A stretch of DNA of 64,000 bases from Zygaena filipendulae (GCA_907165275.2 OU015651.1:890501-954500), one strand, 5' to 3'. Positions 1 through 10,887 are shown, counted from the first letter of the stretch. Program-made: numbers and translations. Notes: generated by a model not told the origin, from the letters alone.

Positions 1-39
1 ACGTGTTGTGTGCGTGTACGTCGGTCGGTGTGTGCGCAG

Positions 40-3000
40 GCGTCGCCGACGGGCACGCTGCGGCCGCGGCGGGCGCGCGCGCGCTCCGCCGACGAGTCGT
101 GGAAGAACGCGCTGTCGCCGCGCGAGAGCTACGACGACTGGGTCATACACGCCGACGAGATACTCATCGGCCCGAGGATAGGTGACGTGCGCATTTGTAT
201 TGCAAATCTATACAGGAATATTTTTTTAACAATGCACAAAAAAATTTTGGTGGATCAGTATCAGTAATAGAACACATTTTCATTATTTGTTCAAAACTTT
301 TTAATATTTTTTTATCCGGCTTTAAATTAGCAAAATATGGACACTATCTATTCGTAATAATATCAATGGGTTGCGCGCCGTGCGGCGTACGCGGGGGTGT
401 TGCAGCGGGGATGAACGACCTCGATCAGCAGTCGGTACATTGCAACCCACGTAAATACCTAGCCGAACGAGCGCTTCGCGCGCAGCGGTGGCGGCGGCCA
501 ATAGAGTAGCCAATAAATCAATTGCAAAGTATACATCTTTCGTTCACGATAACTTTACTTTTTTGTACTAAGACTTATCAAAATAAAAAAGGTGTTTATT
601 AAAACTCCTTTAAGTTTAATTTGTACAAGTTTGCTCACTGAATAAAAAATATTCCTGTATAATATAATGTGTTAATGAATTGACCAAAAACCTAACATCA
701 CACACCCCATAAAAAAAAATAAACAATAATAAATATGATTAAAATACAAATTATGTCGAAAAAATTAATAGTCTAAAAGTTATTCAACATATCTATCTTT
801 TATCGCACAAATAAAAGTACAAATGGCGAACATAACTTTTTAACCAACTTTCAAAAAGGACGAGGTTTTGTGTTCGGCTGTTGGTAGGTACCTATATGTT
901 TTCTTCTACGAAGCTATGTTCGACGTGTGAGCAATGGGCGCTGAGGTGAACCTTGTTGCTTGTCCGGTCCCAGGCTCGGGCAGCTTCGGCACGGTGTACA
1001 AGGCGCACTGGCACGGGCCCGTCGCCGTCAAGACGCTCAACGTGAAGACGCCCACGCCGGCGCAGCTGCAGGCCTTCAAGAACGAGGTACACGCTATCTA
1101 CTTTCGAAGTGAAAACTTATAATTTTACTTACCTGTCGGTAAAACGGTAATTAACAAAAAAATAATTAAATAGTTATAATTTAATTGTATGCACTTTGGC
1201 ATCCTGCTGTGCGTTATATTTTAAATGTGATTGTTTCCAACCTAAAATTCTTTATTCTTTTCTTTCCTCTACAACTATTTGGTACTACGTAACGCGTAAC
1301 TGGTTTGCCTATTGTTTGTATTGGCAGTGGACCCAGCGACTCATGTTCCTTTCACCATGCTAATGCTAGTCGTTTATAATATAACTTAAGTGTGGGAAAG
1401 TTTAGGAAATTTTCTTATTCTATAACTATATCTCAACTTGTGTCTGTTTTTTCTCCAATAAATAAATAAATAAACCGACTTCAAAAAAACACAAAAATGC
1501 ATTATGATAGTTTTTATCATAAACGAGATATTGTAACTGAATACCGATTTAATCCAAAAGACAATAATTCCATGCGATATTATTATTATTTGTCTGTGCT
1601 ACCACTGATCGGTTTGAAGTTGGTGAAGGTCTGTGGACTTGGGTTGTTATGGTGAAGCTCATACACTTGCAATGTGGCGGGAATGGATTTGGTCCATCTA
1701 CCCACTCCCTATTTGGCTTGTCATGAAAATAAAACAAACTCACTTTCGCATTTATAATTCAATTCAATTCGTTTATTTGCCAAAATATGGTACATGTAAA
1801 GGTGGTATATTATGTCAGGTACATCATATTCTGCCGTTGCTCGGCGTGCAAATGTCATATTATCAATTTTTATTAATTTATATACCTACTGTCTAAGTTA
1901 TTTCGATCATTACAAAACACGTATAACAGCAAGTATAAGGATAAAAATGCTCATACACGGCCCTAAAATCAGAGGCGATACCGGGAGTAATGTTGCCAGG
2001 TTGCAAAGCCTTATAGCCGGACAGAACAGCCAGCAAAAAGGCCGGACACCCTACAGTAGGGATGTTGACAACTTTTGAAAATCAAAATTCTAATTAGTCC
2101 GTCATTTAGAAAATTAAAAATCATTAGACACGTATTTTTTTATTTTTCAAATAAATGAAAATACACAGAGATAAAGCGCATCAAAGTTTAGGGTGGGGGC
2201 TCGTGACGTCACTTACCGCTACAAGCCGCCATACAAACTGCACTAGTTAGTGACGTCACGCGAAATTTCATCTCAATGTATCGCCGTTACTTTTTGATTA
2301 CGTAAAAAAATAAAAAATACGTGTCCAATATTTTTTTTTTTAATCTACAAGACGGACTAAAAAAAAAATTAGTCAAATAACCTATTAATTATTATTGAAG
2401 ATTATAAGTAATCCTCAATAATTTAGTGCGTCCTCAATAATGTGGGTCCGGCCTTTTTACTCAAATTTCCGGCCAAACTGGCTGATTTGTCTCGCTACTA
2501 AGTTTGGCGACCTGGCAACATTACTACCTATATTGCCTCTGGTTTGAGGGGCGTGTGCAGCCGCTTGAGTTGTCGCCTCCCTTGTACAGGTGGCGGTGCT
2601 GCGCAAGACGCGGCACTGCAACATCCTGCTGTTCATGGGCTGCGTGTCGAAGCCGTCGCTGGCCATCGTGACGCAGTGGTGCGAGGGCTCGTCGCTGTAC
2701 CAGCACCTGCACGTGCTGGAGACGCCGCTGCTCATGTGGTACCTCATCGACGTGGCGCGCCAGACCGCGCAGGGCATGGACTACCTGCACGCCAAGAACA
2801 TCATACACAGGTCCGCACTTGCCGGATTCGTTGCGCATGACACGACAGGCGTGTCAACGTTTTTGACAACTGAACGCAATTTTAAGCGTGTACCGTCACC
2901 AGCACCAATGTATACCTATACATTTTGGTCGGTATTTGAACTCTATTAGTATTGCAATTCGTATGGCACGACAGTCGTGTCACGAAATATTTGTTCTCTG

Positions 3001-4202
3001 TTATAAGAAGTAAATTAGGCTACATTGAAGTTCTGCGGGAATTCCGAAACTCACGCGGGTGAAACCGCGAGGCACAGCTAGTATAATATGTAATTGTTAA
3101 CAGCTCTTGACAGTGACGTGTGCGATTTCTCCGCAGGGACCTGAAATCGAATAACATATTCCTGAGGGACGACGGCTCCGTGAAGATCGGCGACTTCGGG
3201 CTCGCCACCGCGAAGGTGCGCTGGTCAGGTGAGGAGGCGCTCGTTGTAGCTAAGTGTAGTTGAGCTAAGTGTAGTTCAGCTAAGTGTAGCTCAGCTAAGT
3301 GTAGTTCAGCTAAGTGTAGCTCAGCTAAGTGTAGCTCGCAGGTTCAAGTGTGCACATGTATGGAGTTTTTTGTTATTTTTTGCTATCTATACTAATACAA
3401 GCTGTTCCCCGCGGTTTCACCTGCGGTCATTTCGGAGTTCCCGCGGGAATTCCATAATAAAAAGTACCAAGTTCCATGATGATCCGTTGAGCCGTTGAGG
3501 CGTGAAAGCGTAACAAACAAACAAACACACTTTCGCATTTATAGTATTAGTAAGGATTACAAAGAAGTAAAGTTTGTGAGTTTGTAACGTTGTATAGGGG
3601 GTAATCTCTGGATCTACTGAACCGATTTTGAAAATTCTTTCACTTATAAGAAACTACGGTAGTCCTGAGTGACATTGGATACTTTTTGTCCCGAAATTCC
3701 TGCGGGGAATCCGAAAACACTCCAGGTGAAATTGTGGGGGACAGCAAGTATTACGTACCTATTAAATTATTTATTTATTTAAAGAACTTTATTGCACTTT
3801 ACTGTACAAAAGCGGACTTGATGCCTAAGGCATTCTCTACCAGTCAACCTTTTGGCTAGGTGATAATTTCTTTTTTACTGCTGTCATTCGTAATGTATAA
3901 CACTTCTTCGCGCACGATGCCACTGCGGTATTGTCTACCGGTCAACCTCTTACCTTCACGATGTCCGTTGGTCACTGCAGAGACTATGTCGGCGGGCGGC
4001 GTGCAGTGGCAGCAGCCCACCGGCTCCATCCTGTGGATGGCGCCCGAGGTCATCCGCCAGGAGGGGCCCGCGCCCTACTCGTTCCGCTCCGACGTGTACG
4101 CCTTCGGGGTCGTGCTGTACGAGCTCATGGCCGGCGAGCTGCCCTACTCCAACCTCAACAACAAGGACCAGGTGCGCGCACGCACGCACGCACGCACGCA
4201 CG

Positions 4203-4273
<71 letters not shown>

Positions 4274-5687
4274 CGCTCACACACGCGCACACTCACGCAC
4301 ACAAACGCTCACACACGCACATACACGCTCACACACACGCACATACACGCTTACACACACGCACACAAACGCTCACACACGCGCACACATACACGAACAC
4401 ACATACTCACTCACACACGTATACACCACCCTCACAGACACACACGCAGGTACACACACACACACACAACCACACACATACCCCGGAAACATTCTAGCGG
4501 ACTTACTATGAGCTATTAAAGCAGAACCTAAATTGAAATAGGGTACTTGCATGAAATTTATAATAAGAAATTGTGTCAATATTTCAAAAATAGAGCCTTA
4601 GAAAAGCGTTATCGTGAAAGATTTACTAAAAAAAATTCAATAGTTTCCGAAATATTCAACTTTTAATTTTGTGAAACGGAACGTTGCAACGAAACACCAA
4701 TCACAGCCACGCTTAACACATGACGTCACTTTTATTTTTTTAGGAAAGATTTACCTCTTTCAGAGAAGGCAAAAGAAACTAAGTGCATACAGTCAATGCA
4801 TATTTTCCATTTTCTGAAGTTTTTTAATTTAAAATGCACCAGTAAGATGCATTTCGATTCTTTACTGGAACTTTTGGAAGTAACTCGACACAGTTCAACC
4901 TTAATTTCGCTTTTGGACATTGAAGTTATCTGTCTGTCAGTGTCGCATGACCCTGTCAATGCGACAGTGACATTTCTATCACAGATTAATAAGGCGTAAT
5001 TTTGAACAAGTGACGTCATTCCGCGTTTCGGCGGTAAAGTTTAAAGTAGGAACTTTGAAACGCTCTATTTCATTAATTTATGCACATATTTTTTTCTTTT
5101 TCTTGCTTTGTCTAAGTAGGCCATATATCTTTAAAATAGACTGAAAAAAAAAATTCATGCAAGTACCCTATTGTTCTGCTTTATCGTACGATAGCCATCT
5201 TTAAGACGGCCTGCGTAAAGGTGGTGGCATGGTCTTAAAGCAATTCAATTTAGGTTCTGCTTTAAGAGCTCATAGCACAGGAACTGTTGCCCATTCCGGT
5301 GGGAATCGCAAAGTCGATGACATTGTCACAACGATTGCGTCAATGGCGACGTGTCGACCGGCGCAGATCCTGTGGATGGTGGGGCGCGGGCTGCTGTCGC
5401 CGGACGCGCGCCGGCTGCGGCAGGACGCGCCGCAGGCGCTGAAGCGCTTGTTCCGCGACTGCGTGCAGCTGGAGCGCGCGCTGCGCCCCGAGTTCCGGCA
5501 GATCCTCGCGGCGCTGGAGGCGCTGCTGCGCGCGATGCCCAAGATCACGCGCAGCGCGTCCGAGCCGGCGGTGAACCGGCAGCTGCGCGCCTCCGACGAC
5601 TGCCTCGCGTACTCGTGCGCCTCGCCCAAGACGCCGGTCAACTTCCACTTCAACGCCGACACCAGCTTCCCCGCCTTCTACGGGTGA
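40..5687 (+). CDS. Raf: Raf serine/threonine kinase, kinase-domain exons (5' partial)
   Basis: This is the MAP-kinase-kinase kinase of the Ras/ERK pathway, a cytosolic and membrane-recruited kinase that phosphorylates MEK. Six exons are supported by GT/AG sites and consistent phase: 40-181, 974-1086, 2590-2810, 3137-3228, 3981-4171 and 5367-5687, together 360 codons including the stop. In order they give the pre-kinase SADESW segment, a glycine loop [13 protein letters not shown], the ATP lysine in VAVKTLNV, a catalytic loop [11 protein letters not shown] split across 2810/3137, [17 protein letters not shown] and the Raf-typical tail KITRSASEP with SPKTPVNF. All catalytic residues are present. 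The Ras-binding and C1 domains must lie upstream of the window. Introns hold MITEs, a 15-bp tandem array and a CA microsatellite. Exon GC content is much higher than that of the introns. The TGA at 5685 overlaps a good GTGAGC donor, so the C-terminus may differ (see 7149-7179). Confidence 0.93.
182..973. other. Raf intron with a GC-rich patch and MITE fragment
   Basis: An intron of about 790 bp. Positions 366-510 are unusually GC-rich with no convincing exon signals. Positions 665-800 resemble one end of the GTGTTAATGAATT MITE found complete at 16764 and 51054. The rest is AT-rich and nothing else is recognised. Confidence 0.5.
1420..1900. repeat. Degenerate interspersed repeats in a Raf intron
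   Basis: The stretch holds an AATAAATAAATAAATAAA tail with the sequence AACCGACTTCAAAAAA next to it, a form common at Lepidopteran repeat ends, then an AATTCAATTCAATTCG run near 1757 that looks like an inverted LINE tail. No coding capacity is seen. The neighbouring intron sequence 1087-1419 shows nothing recognisable. Confidence 0.4.
1951..2565. mobile_element. TIR element carrying a nested MITE
   Basis: About 100 bp at the left (CAGAGGCGATACC, TAATGTTGCCAGGT, AAAAGGCCGGACA) reappears inverted at the right (GTCCGGCCTTTT, ACCTGGCAACATTA, TTGCCTCTG). Between them sits the separate 2057-2384 MITE, so this is an older inverted-repeat element split by a younger one. Its right end lies only about 25 bp before the acceptor of the Raf exon at 2590. 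The family is unidentified. Confidence 0.6.
2057..2384. mobile_element. MITE, TTAGTCCGTC family, copy 1
   Basis: Terminal inverted repeats contain TAGTCCGTC, a spacer, then AGACACGTATTTTTT; the right arm reads ACGTGTCCAATATTTT and GACGGACTAA. The outer end begins TAGGGATGTTGAC, which resembles hAT-type termini, but no convincing 8-bp target duplication was found. The middle has two GTGACGTCAC palindromes about 50 bp apart. Related copies lie at 8812 and 18388. Confidence 0.65.
3020..3087 (-). repeat. Fragment of the CCCGCGGTTTCACCCGCG repeat family
   Basis: Inverted fragment with CTCACGCGGGTGAAACCGCG followed by CACAGCTAGT, the head of the family. It lies just upstream of the Raf exon at 3137. 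Confidence 0.6.
3246..3342. repeat. 15-bp tandem repeat array in a Raf intron
   Basis: About six and a half copies of a 15-bp unit built on AGCTAAGTGTAGTTC, with TTC/CTC variation. The array begins some 18 bp after the splice donor of the exon that encodes DFG. It is noncoding. Confidence 0.9.
3399..3760. repeat. Two copies of the CCCGCGGTTTCACC family, opposite orientation
   Basis: A plus copy runs from AGCTGTTCCCCGCGGTTT to TATTAGTAAGGAT near 3555. It is followed by a degenerate minus copy (about 3560-3755) containing GGGGGTAATCTCTGGATCTA and CCAGGTGAAATTG. Both lie in the Raf intron before the exon at 3981. Confidence 0.7.
3767..3860 (-). repeat. LINE/SINE 3' tail, AAGTCCGC family
   Basis: Read on the minus strand this ends in a run of AATAAATAAATA preceded by GTGCAATAAAG and AAGTCCGCTTTTGTACA, a tail shared with the copy at 50031. 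It is probably a severely 5'-truncated retrotransposon insertion. Confidence 0.6.
4172..4478. repeat. CA/CGCA microsatellite abutting a Raf splice donor
   Basis: The Raf donor GTGCGCGCACGCACG is itself the start of the array, which goes through GCAC repeats to a pure CA run of about 60 bp and then imperfect CACACG and ACACTC blocks. Apparent long reading frames here are artefacts of the dinucleotide repeat. Confidence 0.95.
4509..5272. repeat. 29-bp inverted repeat bracketing the MITE at 4541
   Basis: The sequence at 4509-4537 (contains AAAGCAGAACCTAAATTGAA) recurs inverted at 5244-5272 with one mismatch. The right arm is separated from the MITE end by about 73 bp. This may be the remnant of an older TIR element into which the TA-flanked MITE inserted. 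Confidence 0.6.
4541..5168. mobile_element. GGGTACTTGCATGAA MITE, copy 1
   Basis: A 628-bp element with termini GGGTACTTGCATGAAATTT and AAATTCATGCAAGTACCC, flanked by TA on both sides, consistent with a Tc1/mariner-type non-autonomous element. It has no coding capacity. It contains the recurrent ATGCAT hairpin module in minus orientation and two TGACGTCA motifs. Closely related copies lie at 14995 and 42842. Confidence 0.8.
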
Positions 5688-5729
5688 GCAGTACTACTGA
5701 GTGCGGCCTCCGAGCAATCATTAGTTATT

Positions 5730-5941
5730 ACTAGTTGTGCCCCGCGGTTTCACCCGCGTTAATTTCAGAGTTCCCGCGGGAATTCCGGGATAAAAACTGC
5801 CCTATGTGTTAATCTGATGTATAAACTATATTATTGTAAAGTTTGATTTAAATCCATCCAGTAGTTTTTGCGTGAAAGAGTAACAAATATCCATCCATCC
5901 ATACATACTTACAAACTTTCGCGTTTATAATATTAGTAGGA
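5730..5941 (+). repeat. CCCGCGGTTTCACC family copy
   Basis: Runs from CTAGTTGTGCCCCGCGG through CCCGCGGGAATTCCGGGATA to TTTATAATATTAGTAGGA, so it is close to full length. It lies about 45 bp downstream of the Raf stop at 5685. A second tail, ATGTGCAATAAAGGATTAAA with AAATAAATAAATA, follows at 5990-6023 and may be an independent short LINE end. Confidence 0.75.
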
Positions 5942-6179
5942 AGTAGGACTAATTAATCCTTTTCTCTAGGTACTGTAATATTGTGATTTTATGTGCAATA
6001 AAGGATTAAATAAATAAATAAATACTCTGGATCTATGAAATGCCTTCCTTACCAACTTTGGAATACCTAACCGATACCCCCTGACCGCGTCTTACATTGG
6101 TAAGGTTAAGGTTGGCACAAGATGCTTTCGTAGATTTCAGCAATTAGTATGAAAGTCGATATTATCGATATTAGTCGAT

Positions 6180-6730
6180 AACAAAATATATATAATTATT
6201 TTTAAACATAATCTATATATAAATAAAATTGACGGCATTTTCACTGACAGACAGCTGATATTATAAGAACTACAATATACACTACTTTTATAATAGTTCC
6301 TACGAAAAATCTGAAATTCACGTGGGTGTAACCGCGCGGCACAGCTAGTCATAATTTCTGAGCATTCTTACCCTCAACTAGCTGTTCCCCGCGGTTTCAC
6401 CCGCGGTAATTTCGGAGTTTCCGCGGGCATACAATACAAAATAGCGTATGACACTCACAAATAACGTGGCTTTCTATTGGTAAAAAGATCAAGAGATTAC
6501 CCCCCCTACAACCTTACACACTCACAAACTTTACCTCTAAATTTATTATAATTGATTAGCTGTGCCCCGCAATTTCACCCGCGTTAATTTCAGAGATCCC
6601 GCGGGAATTCCGGGATAAAAAGTTGTCAAAGTTACTCCTTATAACATCAGCTATCTGTCAGTGAAAGTCCCGTTAAAATCGGTCCAGCCGTTTCAGATAT
6701 TACCCGGAACAAACAGACAGACAGCCAGAA
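6180..6730. repeat. Cluster of three CCCGCGGTTTCACC fragments
   Basis: A minus fragment (about 6190-6350, ending ACCGCGCGGCACAGCTAGT), a plus head fragment (6378-6430) and a second plus copy (about 6556-6725) with the distinct 3' part CGGTCCAGCCGTTTCAGA. Nothing coding is seen. Confidence 0.65.
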
Positions 6731-6869
6731 AAAATTTACAAATTGTTTTTTTGATGTTAGTACCGTATATAATTTCATATGCATTTACTAAAAAGCTGTT
6801 AATTTGAAATTACAGGCAGACACTTCAATTTTATTTATATTATGTCTAGATAGAATTGACAGACTTTGA

Positions 6870-7085
6870 CTGCTTTTTAACCGACATCCCAAAAAGGAGG
6901 AGGTTCTCAATTCGACACGTATATTGTTTTTATGTTTGTTACCTCATAACTTTCGACTGCGTGAACCGAATTTGATGATTCTTTTTTTATTCGAAATTCT
7001 GTTGCATCCCGATTGGTCCCATTTTCATGAAATCAGGATTTGATGATGGGATCTTGGAGAAATCGAGGGAACTCTTCAAAAATTA
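6870..7085 (+). repeat. ACCGACNTCNCAAAAAGGAGG-type repeat
   Basis: Contains CCCAAAAAGGAGGAGGTTCT, GTTACCTCATAACTTTCGAC and GTGAACCGAATTTGATGATT, a block widespread in Lepidopteran genomes. No transposase or reverse transcriptase is seen. It lies between the Raf stop and the candidate alternative exon. Confidence 0.5.
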
Positions 7086-7148
7086 TAGGCACACCTATAG
7101 CGATTAGGGTTTTTTTTTAAACTAAATCGTATTGTCTCTTTCCCACAG

Positions 7149-7179
7149 TATAACGATGCAGAACCAGCGGCACCCGTAG
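7149..7179 (+). CDS. Raf: Possible alternative last coding exon of Raf
   Basis: A pyrimidine-rich tract and CCCACAG acceptor end at 7148. If the last Raf exon is cut at 5683, before GTGAGC, the join keeps frame: FYG is followed by ITMQNQRHP and a TAG at 7177-7179. The sequence after the stop is GC-rich like the Raf exons, which would suit a 3' UTR. Against it, reading through at 5684 also gives a reasonable stop, and Lepidoptera-type repeats lie in the 1.4-kb putative intron. This is an inference from splice signals and phase only. Confidence 0.45.
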
Positions 7180-7930
7180 GGCCTGTTGCTGGGCTACGAC
7201 TAGCCCCGCCCCCCGGCCCCGGCCCCCGCCCCGCACACCCCCCGTAAGGTTTAAGCACGACGAATACTCGCCTCTGTATTCGCACGCAATTGTGATCTTT
7301 ATTTGTAGTAGACATAAGACGGTTGATGCCGCGACGGCGGCGCCGCTGGCTCGGACCAGCCCAGCGACACTCCCTTGAAGCAAAAGTTACTATGGATTTA
7401 TGCGCGAACTTCCTTACCAACTTTGGAATACTTAACTAAATTCCTATGACCGCGTCATACATTGCATTGGTAAGGTTGGCACAAAATGCCTTCATAGACC
7501 GGTTCAGCGATTAGTATGAAAGTGCCGACTCTTTTAAAACGTAGTGATTATTTGCTCAGTGGCTCGGACTGTTGCCGTCGCCCGCTTCGTCGACGTCGTC
7601 GTCGTCGCGGCGGTGGAATTATCTTTAATTTTGATCTTTCCGATGTCGAAGTGACACTGGAAAGTATTTGTTTATATACAACGTGTAAGAGAAAGGTGTT
7701 TCAGTGGGGGGGTATAAGGTGACAACTTTTTACTTTATCGAATTACTCTAAATTGATTAAGTCGATGCGGAGACCCAATAATAGTTTTTTTTTTTTTCTA
7801 CTTATTTATCGAATAATAATACACTCTCTCGCGTTTTTAATTAAATTTCTTTGTGATTGATGTGATTTTTTATTAGCTATTTATAAATAAAAGGATATGT
7901 CTCTCGTTTTAATTACGTAATATATATTAT
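7180..7930 (+). other. GC-rich stretch, possible Raf 3' UTR
   Basis: Two patches (7180-7380 and 7555-7620) are as GC-rich as the Raf exons and unlike the AT-rich surroundings. An AATAAA appears near 7886. If the exon at 7149 is real this would be the 3' untranslated region; otherwise it is intergenic. No conserved reading frame is recognised. Confidence 0.35.
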
Positions 7931-8130
7931 ACTAGCTGTGCACCGCGGTTTCACCTGCGGTAATTTCGGAGTTCCCGCGGGAATTCCTGGATAAAAAGTA
8001 CCCTATGTCCGTTTCTGTACCCCTGACAATGTTCATGCCAAATTTCATCCAAATCCGTTCAGTCGCTTTTGCGTGATTGAGTAACAAACGTCAACACATC
8101 CAGACTTTCACATTTATAATATTAGTAAGA
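7931..8130 (+). repeat. CCCGCGGTTTCACC family copy, near full length
   Basis: Begins ACTAGCTGTGCACCGCGG, contains TCCCGCGGGAATTCCTGG and GTGATTGAGTAACAAACG, and ends TTTATAATATTAGTAAGA. It is non-autonomous, with no reading frame. Confidence 0.75.
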
Positions 8131-8811
8131 TAAAGAAGTTTTTTTTTTTATTTTCCTTTCCGTTACACGTTGTATAAATGCGCAACAAACAATAAGAAAA
8201 AAAAACTTAGCAATTTTTTCTTTATAAGCTACCTTTCTTCTTATTATATTATTTCAACAGAGCTGTGACACGTATTTATTGTTATGTTAAAATGTAAACT
8301 AGTGAATTTGTATGGGAAAGCGTCTGAAACATCTGCCACGGATCGTCACTTGGGGATACATTATTGAGTGTTCCAGTGATGCAATAACTAATGCATGTTG
8401 TTATAATAAAAATTGGGCCTAAACGAAGACGTATCGTCGCTTTATAGCGCCTATGGTCTTTTACTATTACGTTTTTTTTTTTCTAGATTCTGTCTGACAC
8501 TTTACTTACAAATCTGTATTATAGTTGAACTCTAAATTTGATTTTTGATTTTTCTTCTTTTTTTTTAATAATTTAACTGCGTTTCCTGCCGTCTACGTTC
8601 ATATTTACCGATACCGATTTATTAGTGGATTATGTAAATTTGATAATGTTTAAAATTTTAAATTCGAATTTTATTTAATCGCTGTGATAATAATAAGCTT
8701 CATTTAGATTTTAAGAGTGACCGATAGAATCGTCTCCATTTTCTCTGTAAAAAAAATATTGAGTCGATAATATACTAAATTGCTTAACCTTTTGTCAGCA
8801 ATAGGGATATG
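8131..8811. other. AT-rich intergenic sequence
   Basis: Nothing is recognised. The stretch is AT-rich with poly-T runs and no splice-supported reading frame. Confidence 0.6.
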
Positions 8812-9130
8812 TTGACTACTTTTGAAAATCAAAATTCTAATTAGTCCGTCAGTTAGAAAATAAAAAAACAATAGACACGTATTTTTTGCTTTTTCAAATA
8901 AATTAATATATACAGAGATAAAGCGCATCAAAGTTTAGGATGAGGAGGTCGTGACGTCACTAACCGCAAAGCAGCCATACAAACTGTCAGAATAGTGACG
9001 TCACGCGAAATTTCAACTCAATATATCGCCGTTATTTTTTGATTACGTAAAAAAAGAAAAATTACGTGTCCAATATTTTTTAATAATCTACAAGACGGAC
9101 TAAAAAATAAAAATTAGTCAACATGCCAAT
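8812..9130. mobile_element. MITE, TTAGTCCGTC family, copy 2
   Basis: Same structure as 2057-2384: TAGTCCGTC arms, AGACACGTATTTTTTG, two internal GTGACGTCAC palindromes and the right arm GACGGACTAAAAAA. The outer end reads TAGGGATATGTTGAC. Confidence 0.7.
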
Positions 9131-10511
9131 TACAATTTATTCAGTAAATCTGATTGGACACCCAAAACCTCGTATTAATATCTAAATAATTAGTATTATT
9201 CAAATTGAATCCATAGGTTACAACTTACGACCATTTAAGAAAATATATGCACAAGAATAACAGAATTAGCAAATTGAAAACGTAGATAATTTATTTTTCT
9301 GGCATCAAAATATTTTTGTATAAATCAGAAATTAATGTGACTTGAATTATTGCATAATGAATAATGTTGACTATGTACATAGGGTTATATTAAAAAACGT
9401 CTTCTGTTTGGTTCGAACATTTTTTGTTAACTAAATGTTGAACTGCAATGAACTACATACGTAGACTTATTCCTAGGGCTCATCTTGCTCAGGCAAAACA
9501 CAAAATGGCACCCACCACTCCTCGATAAGGATCTTCCCACATACATCGATACTAGATTACGCGCATTAAGTTGGTCGAGCGTCGCTTCAGGGATATATGT
9601 GGGAATACCTTTATATATAGATGAATAGAATTGACCCTCTAATGTAGATAAATATTTGTTCAGGGTATCCACTATCCACAGGGATTACTAAAATCGATGC
9701 TTCAAGGCATTCTGGTCGTTTTTGTACATGAAAAAAAAATAATTAAAAACCTGTCGCTGGTTGCTTGATTAAAAACAATCTTATTGCTATCCGCGTAGAC
9801 ATCAGTATCGTTAAAAATTCTTAACATACGTCGCCAGCGACTTGCGTGCCAATCAAATTTGACATTTACGCCAAACGTGATAAGAGTTGTTTTTACACAA
9901 GCACCAAGGAGTTCTCCGCCACGAGTGTAATCGCACCAATGTTCGTATTTCGAATGTAACATTTTTGTTTTTATACAAGGCCGGAATGAATTGACTTTTA
10001 CAACGTTCCGTTTAACGTTATCAGAATCATTATTGGATACTGGGGTAGAGTAAAAAATGGTCAGAATAGGTCGAAAGTTTGTATGCGTGAGGTAAGGTTC
10101 GTTGCTAATGGAGATCTATATAGCCTCTGCCTATCCCTCTAAATGACAAGGATGAGCTTAAACATGTATGTATATAATTATGTATTAGGAAAATGCCAAA
10201 ATTCGCTTTTTTATTAGATTCAGCAGTCAAGTTACCACCTTACTAGCAATTCGCAATTACTGAGTGTATTTATATTGTACAACTATTCAGGCTCTGGTGT
10301 TGAGACAAGGATGGCGATTCTATTTATAATTATCATGGCAAATCAACATTAAAATCAAATTCTATATTGGAATTGGAATTTTAAACACGATTGAGTGATT
10401 TCCAATCGTCCATATTTAAATTCAACTCAACAGTAGAATTTAAGAATATGAACTGTCAAAATCCGAGTTCGATTTCAGTAACTAAGGAGCAAAAACATTT
10501 AGCAAGACCGA
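9131..10511. other. AT-rich intergenic sequence
   Basis: No gene or repeat is recognised with confidence. Two minus-strand reading frames of 81 and 86 codons (9427-9672 and 9702-9962) show no known motif or splice support. Confidence 0.55.
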
Positions 10512-10887
10512 GGGTATGTTCCGATATGCACTGCGAGCACTGTAAGGTATGACGTCAGTTCAGTACACTGCGAAGCCGTTCCTGTATAGTTCGCTATACT
10601 GGTTACTGTTTAAAACGGAACGCAGTTCAGTATACTTGACATCTATGTCATTGTCAGGTCACGCTGTCGACCACTCATGTCAACCGACGGACGCGATTGA
10701 TCACGTGATCAAACCAATGCGGGCACCAGTTACCTCGAAAAAATGTAAAGTACAAAAATGGCAACGATTATGACGTCATACCGCCTACTGCGGATACTCT
10801 GGCAGTGTCCTGAAAATTATAACGGAACTAATTTCTCGTCACTGCAAGCACAGGGCCAGTGCTCTCCGTAATTACAGAACATAACCC
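10512..10887. mobile_element. Possible MITE with GGGTATGTTC termini
   Basis: The left end GGGTATGTTCCGATATGCAC and the right end, read inverted as GGGTTATGTTCTGTAATTAC, match imperfectly, as do the subterminal CGAGCACTG and AGAGCACTGG. The interior has TGACGTCA motifs. The element is old or diverged and no target duplication was established. Confidence 0.4.

Noticed and set aside
195..509. 104-codon frame across the GC-rich patch in the first Raf intron
   Set aside because: No acceptor or donor in suitable phase and no similarity to Raf family exons.
3246..3342. CRISPR-like array
   Set aside because: The units are contiguous 15-mers without spacers, in an animal intron.
3860..4519. Long plus-strand frames rich in THTH repeats, and a minus-strand VCVC frame
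   Set aside because: Artefacts of the CA microsatellite after the Raf exon at 3981-4171.
5270..5734. Overlapping long frames on both strands across the last Raf exon
   Set aside because: The exon is very GC-rich, so stops are rare in every frame; only the frame continuing Raf has homology.
9427..9962. Two minus-strand frames of 81 and 86 codons
   Set aside because: No motif, splice context or codon pattern; most likely chance.
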